From Hyaloraphidium curvatum (lineage: Eukaryota > Monoblepharomycota > Hyaloraphidiomycetes > Hyaloraphidiales > Hyaloraphidiaceae), in the NCBI GenBank assembly GCA_025558095.1, contig JAIVFI010000005.1:868001-932000 (forward strand): a DNA stretch of 64,000 nucleotides, read 5' to 3'. The translations under genes were made by a program, and so were the position numbers. The notes beneath the pieces were generated by a model. That model was not told the DNA's origin, searched no databases, and worked only from the letters and a program-made list of their open reading frames with translations. This document shows positions 10,737 through 20,557 of the stretch, piece by piece. Numbering within the stretch: the first letter of the stretch is position 1; every line of letters begins with the position of its first letter.

Positions 10737-11409
10737 TCACGCGAACGGCTCCGTGATGTGGGCCACGTCGTTGAGCGTCGCACACGTGTCGTCGTCGTAC
10801 AGCAGCAGCGAGTTGCAGTTGGGCCCGAAAGCGATCGAGTTGCTGGGGTCGATGTCGATGCAGCTCCCGGGCGTGCTGGGGCCGGGGGCGATGGTCGCGT
10901 TGAGCACCCACGGGTCCTGCGGGCACGCGCCCCCGCCCACGCCGTACTGGAGGTTGCCGGCCGTGCCGTGGAAGGAGATGCAGCCGAAGCTGCCAACGCC
11001 GTAGTACTTGCCCATCAGGCCGGGGCGCTCGAGGCAGTTGTCCGCGGCGGCGTCGTAGCGGCGGTACAGAGCGCGCCCGTCGCGGGCGGGGGCGATGCAG
11101 GCGAGGGGCAGGTCGGGTGTGGCATCGGGGTGGCCGAATTCGCTGTGGGCAGGAAAGACGCGGGCGGGTGAGCGGAGGAGCAGCGCGGCCGGTGCTGCAA
11201 CCACGGACCAGAACGTGCCGTCGAGGCATTCGGCACAACTGCGGACGAACAGGTGCACATCGGGGCTGCCGACAGGACCACCCTGGACGGCACTGGGATC
11301 GGAGCGGTCAGCAACCGAATCGCGGGCCCGCCGGGGAAAGAGGGGCTCACAACTCGGCCCCGCAGAGGACGCCGGCCAAAAGCAGCACGAATGCGGTGGT
11401 GCGCGGCAT
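10737..11409 (-). CDS. Small secreted Cys-rich protein, family member A
   Basis: A three-exon model that keeps phase: 11409-11351, 11265-11209 and 11142-10737, giving 173 residues. Exon 1 is a signal peptide (MPRTTAFVLLLAGVLC). Exon 2 gives RSCAECLDGTF, and its last two bases (TG) are completed by exon 3 to read CEFGHPDATPD. Then come LACIAP and LYRRYD, followed by a Cys-containing C-terminus ending DVAHITEPFA. The motif RSCxECxxxxFCEFxxP plus LYRRY recurs in four other minus-strand loci in this window (near 24.2, 27.6, 44.7 and 50.2 kb). No known domain is recognised. It should be secreted or cell-wall/surface associated. The first exon boundary inside the signal peptide supports the model. 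Confidence 0.75.
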
Positions 11410-11628
11410 GGCGATGTTGCGGAGCGGTCGTGAATGCGGATCGATGCGTGTCGAAAGATGTGATAGGGTCCGATTGTCTGCTGATGCGCCGTTGCGGGCC
11501 GAGGCCTCGGCGGGGCGGAAGCGGCACTCGGAGCGGCCCAGCCATCCCGACGGCCCGCTGTTCTGCCGCGACGGTATCGCCGCCCGCCGACCTTGGTCCC
11601 GATCGATCGCGCTGGCGAGGAAAATTCT

Positions 11629-12483
11629 TCACATCCATCTATCCACCAGCACCGACCGCCGCAAGGACGATTCGCTCAAACGCTTGAGCTCGGCCACGGC
11701 AGAGAGCCCCAGGGATCGCACGCTGCGTTGCCGTCGATCAGGAACAGGGCGCGGTGGAACAGCTCCGCCGACGCCCGCGGCACGCGTCGGCCCAGGGGCG
11801 CGGGCTCTCGGCCGCGCAGAGCTGCACACCCGGGCGTAGCCGTTCAGACGCCGCATGCGATCCAGGAACCGGAATTCGTCTTGGAGGGCGCGGATGGGGC
11901 CGTCGCGGGACAGCTCCCAGAAGGTACAGGAGGCCCGGGCCAGGTCGGGGAGGGCGCCGTCGGCGAGCCGACGCCTCACGGGCCGCGAAAGGGCGGCGAG
12001 CACCGCGGCGATCATTCCCGCAACATGCACCTGGGGACCGTACATCCGGTTGTATCGCGCGGTGGCGTCCAGCGCGGCCCGGTCCGGGGTTTCCTTTGTC
12101 CATGGGTAGCCGGCCGCCGCGTCCAGGGAACCTGCTACCGCCCGGAGCACCGTCGAGCGGGGCCCGACGAGGTCATTCAGACACGTCCGCATCAGCGGCC
12201 AGAACGCGCGGAATATCGCGAGCGCCCCGCGGGCGGCGTCCTGTTCGGGGGCGGGCCCGTCGGCGACCGCGCCGGCCGCCGAGGTCCAGAAGGAGGCCGG
12301 CGCATCCTGGGGGCGCCTGAACGCCCGCAAGACGCCGAAAACGGCCTCCAACAAGAGCAGCAGCGGCTTCTATGCCTCGACCGCGGCGTCCTCTCCGATG
12401 TCGCATACCTGCCGAAACGCGTCCAGCGCGGTCCGCGCCTCCGCCAGCAGCTTCGACGCGCGCTCCACGACGGCGTCGATCAT
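11629..12483 (-). pseudogene. Alpha-helical hypothetical gene interrupted by an in-frame stop
   Basis: From ATG 12483 the minus strand reads MIDAVVERASKLLAEARTAL and then a TAG at 12370-12372. The same frame continues without shift for about 240 residues, for example LLEAVFGVLRAFRRP, LAIFRAFWPLMRTCL and DEFRFLDRMRRLNGYARV. The amphipathic pattern of the whole stretch suggests a helical protein, and no family is recognised. Either the TAG is a nonsense mutation or sequencing error, or two short frames happen to abut, or an intron removes it. The last 50 residues are Arg/Ala rich and may not be coding. Because the reading depends on GC-driven open frame length, confidence is low. Confidence 0.35.
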
Positions 12484-12827
12484 ACTCGGCGTCCAAATGT
12501 GCTCCGCTGCCGTTTCCACCCCGCTAATCGCGTCGGGACCGCGACGCGATATTGTCGGAAGGCCCCGTCTGCCCGGGAGGCAGGCCGCCCTCCACTCCGC
12601 ACCCTGCGAAACCAGGCAGGGCCGCTCCAAAATCAGGATTTGAGCGTATCGTGCATTTCTCATATGGGAAACGGGCACCGCAGCGCGATTCGTGCCGTGT
12701 GCGCGCAACGTTCCCAAGTTTCACAAACGAGGCAATCATCAGTCAGTCAGCCGCTCCCCTCGGCCCCCACGGAGCGCCACCGGCGGATAACAACGGCACG
12801 CGGCCGCGGCCGGCTTTGTACAGCTAA
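12484..12827. promoter_or_regulatory. Divergent region before the kinase gene
   Basis: It is bounded by the 12483 minus start and the 12828 plus start. No motif was recognised. An AT-richer stretch is visible at about 12635-12665. Confidence 0.35.
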
Positions 12828-14516
12828 TTGGCAGCCATGGACCGCCCCCCTCCGCCGCCGAGACGGCAAGCCGCTCCGCCCCCACCCCCCGGCCGTGGGA
12901 TTCCGCTCCCAGGTCTGGCCGTCGAGGCTGCTCCGCGCCCCCCGCCACCTCCCCCGAGCCGGAGGGGACCACCACCGTCCCCCCCGGCACGTGCCGCCAT
13001 CGTTCCCCCCCCGTCTCCCCCCACCGGTCCTGCTCCGCCGTCCTCCTTTCTCGAGATGTTTGGTGGCAAGGCAGCTAAGCGTTTGCAAGCTCTCCAGCCG
13101 CACGCCGAATCCGAAGACGACCGCCGCCGCCGCGCCGAGAAGGAGGAGATGGCGCAGCGCCGCCTCGCGGCCGAGCAGTCGAAAGCGGAGGCCGAGGCCC
13201 GCGCCGCGCAGGCCGAGATCCGCCGGAAAGCCGAGCTGGAGCACCTCGCCGAGCTCGTGCGGCTCGAGGAAGAGAGGCAGGCGCTGGACAAGGCGGCCCG
13301 CGCCGTGGAGGAAAGGCTGCAGGCGGACGAGAGGGCGCACAAGGCCAAGGAGGAGGAGCTGCTCCGCAGGCTGGGGAGGCTGACGGCCAAGGAGGAGGTG
13401 GTGGAGCGTACGGTGCGACCTGCGTCGGAGGCGTCCAGCGGGGACGTGACGGCGGGCGAATCGGCGGGCTCGCAGTCCGGGGAGGCAGCGGCCAAGGGCA
13501 CCGCCCACCCAAGCTTGCGCTCTTCGTACGAGATCGCCCCCTCTGACATCGAGCAAGGCAAGTTCCTGGGCGCCGGCGCGTTCGGCCAGGTCTACGAGGG
13601 GACCTACCAGAAGCACACCCGGGTCGCGCTGAAGATGATTGGGGCTGGCGCGAGCCCGCGGCAGCTCGAGAAGCGCAGGGCCGACTTTGAGGCGGAAATG
13701 TTGATACTGGGGGCAGCTTCCATACCACGCCAATGGTGGGTGCTGACCCATTGATGACTTCGCTCCCGCCTCCGTCAGTCCTCCCGCTCATCGGCTGGTG
13801 CAGCTCCCCCCTCTGCATGGTCACCACCTTCATGCCGCGCGGCACGGCCGTCCAGCACTTGGGCAAGCTTTCGTGGAACCCACTCACGATCGTGAAGCTC
13901 CTCTTCGAGGTAGCCTTGGGTATGAACCACCTCCACTCCCGCCCCACGCCCATCCTCCACTCGGACCTCAAGGGCGCCAACGTGCTCGTGGACGAGAACG
14001 GGACGGCCAGGGTGGCCGATTTCGGGCTGACGAAGATCCGGCAGGGGGCCACGGCGGGGACGTTCTTCTTCGGAGGGACGCCAGCGTACATTGCCCCTGA
14101 AGGTGGGCCTCTCGGCGCGCCGGAAGAGCGGGACTGACGCTGCTGCTTCTGACTAACCAGTCCGGCGCCACACCCGCAGCCGGGCATCCGACGTCTACTC
14201 GTTCGGCATGATGACGTGGGAGCTCTTTTCCATGGGCGAGATGCCTTTCGAAGACGACCTCCTCGAGATCCCGGCGCAGGCGGTTGCCCAGATGGTGGGT
14301 CGCCCGCGACCTGCTCGCAGCGCAATCTCATCCGAGCCCGGCTAGTTCGGAGAAAGAATCAAGAGCGAACCCGATTACCGCCCGACGCGGCCGGACGGAT
14401 GCCCCGACGGCGCGTGGGATGTCATGACGCAGTGCTGGGCGTTCGATCAGGCGGCGAGGCCGGCGTTTGGGGCCGTGGCGGACGGGCTCAAGGGCGTGCA
14501 GATGGGCACGCCGTGA
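12828..14516 (+). CDS. Protein kinase (TKL-like) with Pro-rich and coiled-coil N-terminus
   Basis: Residues 5-75 are a polyproline region (PPPPPRRQAAPPPPPGRG and similar), a likely SH3/WW or profilin ligand. Residues about 85-190 are a charged Ala/Glu/Arg/Lys coiled coil. The kinase domain begins with KFLGAGAFGQVYEGTY (Gly loop) and VALKMIG (ATP-binding Lys). After an intron come LPLIGWC and MVTTFMPRG, then LHSDLKGANVLVDENG, ADFGL and GTPAYIAPE. Further exons supply SDVYSFGMMTWELFSMGEMP and PDGAWDVMTQCWAFDQAARP, ending at TGA 14514-14516. The catalytic loop reads HSD instead of HRD; Asp and the later Asn are kept, so it should be active. The Cys-Trp-Ala sequence near the end is typical of TKL/tyrosine-kinase-like lobes. 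The first intron junction near 13730-13780 could not be placed in phase. Confidence 0.85.
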
Positions 14517-15290
14517 TGGGGAGCTGGACCGGATATTGCTTACTATCCCATCAGGCGTTTCGACTTGCTGCTCTCCCTGCATTTGCATTTAGCGGAAGGC
14601 AGTTGATAGATTCCAAGAATCCCCGAAAGTTTCACCGCCGAAACGGGCCCCATCCCCGACCACACGCCCCCCGCGGGGTGTCGGCCATCGCCTCGACGCC
14701 GCCATCGCCGCGGCGCCCTGCAGCGTGCTCACCGCTCGTAATACGTCCGCAGAGCACCGTCGCGCGTCCGGTGCGTTTGGCGGGGTCGGCGGAGTAGATA
14801 TAGCCCGCGAAGAGGACTCCACACCTTGCTGAGGCCCGGCAACAGCGGTCCAGAGCTTTGTGAGTGCACAGCTTCATAGTTGCTGGTACGGTGCCAGCCC
14901 GGGCTGCTCCAAAGCGATGGATGGCATCCGGCGACGGCGGTGAGGCCGGCTGACCATCGTCCCATTCGCGGGGGAGCGACGCGACTGCCCTGGTAATTGC
15001 GTTGCCTGGCGAGTATATTGACGGGCATGACCTAACAGCTGGTCTGCTTACTTAGCAGATCGCCCGAGTTTTCGCGGAAACCGATACGGCCGCTCGCCGC
15101 CGCTTGCCAACGAGCCGGTTCCGCCCGCGGTGATCTCGGCAGCCGCGCGTCCGACCAACTCATTTGAACGCGCACGTTGCGGCCCCGGTTCCCCAGCGGC
15201 GCCGTTCCCTCCCGCGGCCGCACGGCATAGCCCCATTCAGCATCGCGCGACTTCGCGCCTTCAAGGCCTCCGCCGCGCTCCCTCTGCACG
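14517..15290. other. Intergenic region before the orphan secreted gene
   Basis: No gene recognised. It holds the kinase 3' end and the promoter of the gene starting at 15291. No repeat or RNA gene was found by eye. Confidence 0.4.
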
Positions 15291-16083
15291 ATGCGCCGCG
15301 TCTTTGTCGTTGTGGTTCTATTCTTCGCGCTGGCCACCTGGGCCGCGGCGGACGACGACGCGTCGCCGCCGTCCGACCCGCTCGACGCCAAGGTGGGCAT
15401 GCTGGCCGCGCCGGCGGTCCTCCGGGCCTAAACGCCCCCGTTCCGCAGTCCAAGAGGACGCACAAAGTGGCCGGGCAGGCACTCATCGCCGCCACGGACC
15501 GCACCGGCATGAGTGTGGGTCCCTCGTGGATCAACACCGACTGGGACAAGCGGCCCGGGTACGTGTGCAAGCTGAGGAAAAAGAGGCTGGCCTACGTCCG
15601 CACCTCCGACGTTTTCGACGTAGGTGGCCGTCTGCATTGGTGCCGGAGGCCGCCGCCGATCCCCGCCCGCCCGTCCCCAAGGCCATGAAGTGGAAGAGGA
15701 ACCGGGGCGAAGACGACGCGACCAAGCAGCTCAAGCTGCCCAGCATGTTCGGAAGCGACCCCACCGAGTTTTCCCAGCAGCGCGTGCTGGTCGGCTACGC
15801 CCTCGGGCAGTTCCCCGTGTGGGTTTACTTCTCGTACGAAGGTGGCACCCTGGGAGTCGGCAAGGTCCGCGTGTTCGAGCACCTCTTCGTGGACGCGGGC
15901 GACCAGACCGCGTGCCAGTACGAGGAGATCAACAACGGCGCCGGCGGGGCCGGGGTCACACAGAGGAGGAGGAGGCTGCGGTGCTTCCCGGGCTGCCTGC
16001 CCACCAAGGACAAGTGGGACCGTTTCGTGGCCGGCAGCGGGGTGCAGAAGTCCCTGGTGGAGCCCACGCTGCCCAACCTCTGA
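15291..16083 (+). CDS. Orphan secreted protein, three exons
   Basis: The model is 15291-15392, 15449-15619 and 15682-16083, which gives 224 residues in phase with introns of 56 nt (GTGGGC...CAG) and 62 nt (GTAGGT...AAG). The start MRRVFVVVVLFFALATWAAA is a classic signal peptide. The mature protein has GQALIAATDRTGMSVGPSWI, RPGYVCKLRKKRLAYVRTSD, VGYALGQFPVWVYFSYEG and DQTACQYEEINNG, then RRRLRCFPGCLP. There are five cysteines in all, one in the signal-distal exon 2 and four in exon 3. No domain is recognised. The aromatic, beta-like pattern and cysteines suggest a small extracellular domain. The exact phase match across both introns is good evidence that the gene is real. Confidence 0.75.
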
Positions 16084-16857
16084 TCGGGGCTCGGGAAGGG
16101 CGGGGAAGCGCATTGACTTGCTCGCCGGCATCGCTGTGTGTCTGCTGTGGCGGCACGGGCCGCCTAGGCTAACTATTTCCTATTTGCATGTCTCTTCGCA
16201 TTTGCTGGGGACAAATGTGATCGCATAGGCGGCGGTGATGGGGCGGAGCGGGACCGGGACCGGGACCTGGTCTGGCTAGGGCTCGCACCAGACCCCGAGG
16301 GGATTCAAAAGAGCAGCGCGAAATTGCAGTTGGAAACGGGGTTCGACCGTACCTTTAAAGTCATTGTCTCATCGTCGTTCGGGAAGCGTGCCGTTCGGAA
16401 ACCGGGCTCCGCGTGTTCCCTACGGAGCGCGACTCTGTGACCGGCCATACCCTTCTGTGAACCTTCCGCTCGCGGACGCATCGAAACAAAGTCTATTCCC
16501 GGGCGACTAACCAAATCAAAGGCCTATCAGTCCGGCGTGGCACTGCTGGGAGGCGGAACCCAAGCGAGCCGGAAGGCCCGGCCAAGCCCGGGCCATCACA
16601 CATGCCCTCTATATCCCCGCCTGCGGGGCACGGAGAGCGAGCAGAAGGAGTACGAGGGTTTGCAACCTTCATCCGATGCGATACAGGTGCAGATCTATGA
16701 GTTTAATTGGTCCAGCCGCGCAAAATGAGACGCAGTCCGGATCGAACTTTCGAGAAGCAGCCGACGAAAACGCTCAGCCCTTGCTGAGCGCCGCTGCCCA
16801 ACTTCACCTCCGCAGCCGACGGCACCCGGCGGCACGAGTCCTTCGCGGCCCTCGAGA
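16084..16857. other. Intergenic region
   Basis: No gene recognised between the orphan secreted protein and the thioesterase-like frame. An AT-richer segment at about 16310-16400 is visible. It may include the unresolved 5' part of the next gene (an ATG at 16725 does not join it in phase). Confidence 0.35.
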
Positions 16858-17188
16858 TGCCCCCCGGCGACGCATCGGGGATCTACACCGCCGAGCTGCG
16901 CGGCGCACCCGAAGGCCGCGCCGCCGCACAGGGAGGGCCGACCTCGCGACCGTCTTTGCCGCCGTCCGATCCCTCGGGAAGCTCGCGCCGCACGTCGCGA
17001 TGCGGCTGGACCTTGCGCCGGGTTTGCACTCGGTCGACCCGGCGTGGCTCGCGGTGAGGGTGGACAGGGTGGAGGCGGGGGAGCGGAGGGCGAAGTTCGC
17101 GGTGCTGGTGGAGGACGGAGAGGGGAGGGTCCTGGCTAGGGGAGAGACGCAGCACGCGCTGCTCAAAGGGGACGTGCCGAAGCTGTAA
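16858..17188 (+). CDS. Thioesterase-superfamily (4HBT-like) fragment with apparent frameshift
   Basis: The 3' part reads ADLATVFAAVRSLGKLAPH, MRLDLAPGLHSVDPAWLAVR and LVEDGEGRVLARGETQHALL, ending at TAA 17186-17188. This resembles the second half of hot-dog-fold acyl-CoA thioesterases (PaaI/4HBT type: a helix after GGxxAT, then the strand with a D-E-G-R-L-x-A-x-G turn). The preceding MPPGDASGIYTAELRGAPE lies in a different frame. The two would be continuous with a single-base change near 16925-16942, and no GT-AG intron fits there. It is therefore either a disabled gene or a sequence error. The N-terminus is not identified. Family assignment is tentative. Confidence 0.45.
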
Positions 17189-17287
17189 TCTGCAGCCCGA
17201 ATGTGACCAGTTTGCGATCGGGCAACGTGTTCTTCACCACGAAGGGCACTCGGTCGCGTTTGGATGCATGCGCGTGCACGACCCGTG

Positions 17288-18083
17288 CTACACTTTGGCG
17301 GCGGAAAGGAGCTGCTCCTCCGCGAAATCCCAGTTGGCCAGCTTCCACCAGGCGTCGATGTAGGCCGCGCGGGCGTTGCGGTAGTCGATGTACTGGGGGC
17401 AAGGGGCAATCAGCGGCGCCCGGCATCCCGTGACCGCGCCCGACCCACGTATGCATGCTCCCACACGTCGCAGGTCAGGATGGGGTGCAGGTTGGGATCC
17501 TCGAGTGCGCTTCCGGCGTCGTGAGTCTGGACGACCCTGAGCTTGCCCGACGCGCGGTCCAGCACTAGCCAGGCCCACCCGGAACCGAAGTGGCCCGCGG
17601 CGGCGGCGGAAAACTCCTTCTTGAAGGCGTCGAAGGAGCCGAACGAGTCGTCGATCCGCGCCGTGACGGCCCCGGTGGGTAGGCCGTACGAACCATCCTT
17701 GGGCGGGGCGAGGGACTGCCGCCGGGGAGTCAGCCGCCGCCCCGAGCTCCGTCGGTTGGAGGGATCCGGGCCCACCTTCCAGTAAAAGTCGTGGTTCCAA
17801 GTTTGCGCTGCGCTGTTGAAGACGCCCGGCGCCACCTCGGCGCGGGCCCTGACGATGTCCTCGATCGACTTGGATTCCAGCGGCGTGCCCGCGGTGAGCT
17901 CGTTCAGCTTGGCCACGTACGCTGCGGTCGCCAGCCGGCCATCGGAATGGGTCCCGTGACCGCGGGCCGCGCGGCGTACCCACCGGCGTGGTGTTTCCCG
18001 TGGTGGAATGCCAGCGTCTCCTTGGAGATGAGCGGCTCGAGCGCATCGGAGGCATACGGCAGCGGGGCCAGCGAGAACGGCAT
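17288..18083 (-). CDS. Iron/manganese superoxide dismutase
   Basis: The three-exon model 18083-17984, 17921-17449 and 17392-17288 keeps phase and encodes 225 residues. It starts [20 protein letters not shown] and continues [12 protein letters not shown] (first metal His), then [12 protein letters not shown] (second metal His), [16 protein letters not shown], and [20 protein letters not shown] with the metal-binding Asp and His. All four metal ligands are intact, so it should convert superoxide to hydrogen peroxide. Both introns begin GTGGGT (62 and 56 nt). A 20-residue Arg/Ser/Pro-rich insertion follows the second His. There is no clear mitochondrial presequence, so it may be cytosolic. It is divergent from the SodC-like gene that starts at 18554, an intriguing pairing. 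Confidence 0.93.
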
Positions 18084-18553
18084 GGCGGGGTCGGGCTACG
18101 GTGGAGCAGGAAAAGCGGCACGCGCATCGCGCGATCGCCCCCAACACTAGGGGTCCAAACGCCACGCGCCATCGGCAATCCACACCTGCCCGTCTCTTCG
18201 CTCCGGAAAGGCCGCGGCGCCCCGCGCCCGCATCGCCAAGACCTGGAAGGATAGCGGGGCCGTGGCTGGAAGCGGGTCCAGCAGGCCGCGGAGGTGGGGC
18301 GAAAATCGCTCGTCCGCGCCACGGGACCCGGTCCGACCGAACCCGGCCCACGATAGGACCAGGCTCCGGGCTCGAGTCACTTCAACGACCATCTCCCGCC
18401 GGAAACAATTGCGGAAACACCTGCGCTGCCGACGTACCGCGCCAACCGCTGGGGCTGTCGGGGAAGGCCGCGCGGAACATCGCCACGTACTCGGCATCGG
18501 AGGCGAACCTGGCGACGACCTCGTCCCGAACCCCGTCCGTCACCCCGAGCTCG

Positions 18554-19307
18554 ATGCGTTCACGGATCACCTACGCCGCCACTCACGAGATGCCTGACGG
18601 GAGCGGTGCTCGATGGGCCACGGTCGCCTCTTGCAACGTGGTATGCCGCGATGCGGCATCCTGTGGCCGCATCGCGTTCCAGCTCGCGGGCAACGGTCCC
18701 TGCGCGCGCACGGTGCTCGACCTGCGCAACCTGCCTCCCGGCCTGCACGGCATCAGGGTCAGGTGGGCCGCCGCACTTTCCAGACAGAACCGTACTGCAA
18801 TGCTGAGGGCATGGTTTCTGCATCGCAGCGAGTACGGCGACATGTCGGATCCTCCGCGGTCGCTCGGGCCGCGGTTCCTCTGGCGGCCAGCGGGTTCGCG
18901 GACCGAGGACTCGGAAGCGGGCGGTCGGGCGGCACCCTCGGACGTCGAAAGCGCGGATTCTCACCTTGTAGCGGCCGCAGATGACCTCGCCGTGATCTAC
19001 GTGGGAGCGGATGGCACCGCTTCCGGGAGCTTCGTGGTCGGCGAGCTGTCACCGTGCTCGCTCGTTGGGTAAGCGGGTCATCTCGGCGCAGACGAACGTT
19101 TCCGCCCGCTAATGACCGTGGGAAAAGTCGATCCGTCGCCTTGTACAGAATCCTGGACTCGGGGCTCGCCGACCGCGATCCGCGGCAAGAGTGGGACGAC
19201 GAGTCCCCGCTGGGCTTTGCTTGGGGCGTCATTGGTGGGCTCGATCGTCGCCACAGCTGCGTGGATGCTCATCTGACGTCATTTGGTCAGGGTTTTCCGG
19301 CGACTGA
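18554..19307 (+). CDS. Cu/Zn-superoxide-dismutase-fold protein lacking most metal ligands
   Basis: The SodC core is visible: TVLDLRNLPPGLHGIRV, then after a 66-nt intron (GTGGGC...CAG, 18763-18828) SEYGDMSD and SLGPRF, then DDLAVIYVGADGTASGSF and SPCSLVG. A 59-nt intron (19069-19127) joins this to RSVALYRILDSG. The protein continues GFAWGVIG, and a 56-nt intron (19235-19290) leads to a final FSGD and TGA. The order and spacing match the Greek-key SodC fold (normal motifs GLHGFHVHEFGD, GPHF, VGRALVVH, ACGVIG). Here HVH is RVS, GPHF is GPRF, the VVH histidine is Tyr and the disulfide Cys before GVIG is Trp. It cannot bind copper normally. It may be a structural or regulatory paralogue. The 5' end is uncertain. 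Confidence 0.6.
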
Positions 19308-19549
19308 GCCCTGGCGGACAGGCTGCCTGTATCGGGGCCGAGCGTCCATGCAATTTTCACCTCTGCCCTGCCACCCCGAACTGCGGCTCCACCGCGTGAC
19401 TCCCGCCCTCCAACCACGCCTTCAGCTCCGGATCTGCGGCCGTGGACTGCCAGTCACTCTTCGACGCCGTGAGGGGCGTCCACGTGCAAGCCCAATAGAT
19501 CATTTCCGCAGACACCCGCAACTCCGAAACGCAACACCTGCACCTGCAA

Positions 19550-20557
19550 TCACAGCCTGCCCTTCTCTCCCTCCCCCTCCCCACTCTCCCCGCCCCCGTT
19601 GGCCCCCATCACCTTCCCCCAGTCGCGCACCTGCCTCTGCTTGTCCTCCTCCGCGAAGTTCTCGCCCTTCTTCTTGCGGCGGAGGTTCATCTTGAGCACC
19701 GCCTCCCACCGCGAGGCGTCGGCGGGCTCGGAACCGAACGTGGAGTACGCCGCGAACACTGCCCGTGCGTCAGCGTGGAGCCCGGAGCGCCGCAGCGCCG
19801 CGGCCGACCCACCCGGCCTCCCGTTGTCCGGCATCGTGTCCCCCCTGCACCCCGCGACCTCGACGGCGAGGTGCACGAGGATGTGCGCGGTCAGGCCGAA
19901 TGTGGGCGGCTGGCCCGGGAGCGCGAAGCGGTGCCGCGCGGCCGAGTTGGGGGTCTTTTCGGTGGAGTGATGCGACGCCGAGAGGAAGTGCGAGAGGGGG
20001 ACGTAGAACACTGGCGCGGGGTGACGGGCGGCTGTTAGGGGGAGAAGACGCGTGGGCAGCCCGGGAAGGGTACCCCTGTCGACCTCGTGGTGGTTGAGCT
20101 TCAGGTCCAGGTCCGGGATAGGCGGCACCAGCGCCACCACGGGCGTCACCAGCAGCCCGTTCCTGCTCACGTGCCCGGCCATCCAACCCCCCGGCACCAG
20201 CAGCTCGCACCGCCCCGGCTCCAGCCCGACCTCCTCGTGCGTCTCCCTCAATGCGGTGTCCGCCGGCCCGGCGTCCTTTTCCGGGTCGGCGCGGCCGCCG
20301 GGCAGCGCGACCTCGGAGGGGAAGGTGTTGAGGCGGCTGCTGCGCACGGTGAAGAGCACGTGCAGCTCGGGGTCGGGGTCGGCGTAGGAGCGCGGGACGG
20401 TGAGGGCGACGAGCACGGCGGCGCGCGAGTCGCCGACGCGGGCGGGGAAGAACGACTGGTCGACGTTGGGCTTGTAGGACTGCAGCCGTCGCACGGCGTC
20501 GAGCGCGAACGACGGCCGCAAAAGGGAGGAGAAGGTGCCGGCGGGGGCCGTCGCCAT
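19550..20557 (-). CDS. Nudix hydrolase, probable CoA pyrophosphatase (Pcd1/NUDT7 type)
   Basis: It begins MATAPAGTFSSLLRPSFALD at 20557. Upstream of the Nudix box is FTVRSSRLNTFPSEVALPGG, matching the region before the box in CoA-specific Nudix enzymes (LTxRSxxLxxHxGxVxFPGG). The box itself is GGRADPEKDAGPADTALRET followed by HEEVGL, with all catalytic Glu residues (RExxEE). After LNHHEVD an intron of about 70 nt leads to VFYVPLSHFL. The enzyme would cleave CoA or acyl-CoA at the diphosphate, typically in peroxisomes or mitochondria. The C-terminal 90 residues are Lys/Glu rich and poorly conserved, so the true end may differ. The C-terminal tripeptide GRL is not a standard peroxisomal signal. 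Confidence 0.82.
   Translation of the reverse strand: MATAPAGTFSSLLRPSFALDAVRRLQSYKPNVDQSFFPARVGDSRAAVLVALTVPRSYADPDPELHVLFTVRSSRLNTFPSEVALPGGRADPEKDAGPADTALRETHEEVGLEPGRCELLVPGGWMAGHVSRNGLLVTPVVALVPPIPDLDLKLNHHEVDRGTLPGLPTRLLPLTAARHPAPVFYVPLSHFLSASHHSTEKTPNSAARHRFALPGQPPTFGLTAHILVHLAVEVAGCRGDTMPDNGRPGGSAAALRRSGLHADARAVFAAYSTFGSEPADASRWEAVLKMNLRRKKKGENFAEEDKQRQVRDWGKVMGANGGGESGEGEGEKGRL

Noticed and set aside
18382-18570. Minus-strand frame with a DEVVARFASDAEYVAMFRAA segment resembling di-haem cytochrome c peroxidases
   Set aside because: It is a short isolated segment; no haem CxxCH motif or continuing exons were found on that strand, and the plus strand there carries the SodC-like gene start.
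19069-19091. A 23-nt intron (GTAAGC...CAG) in the SodC-like gene
   Set aside because: A 59-nt intron (19069-19127) uses the same donor, keeps phase and gives a better match (SLVG then RSVALY), so an ultra-short intron is unnecessary.
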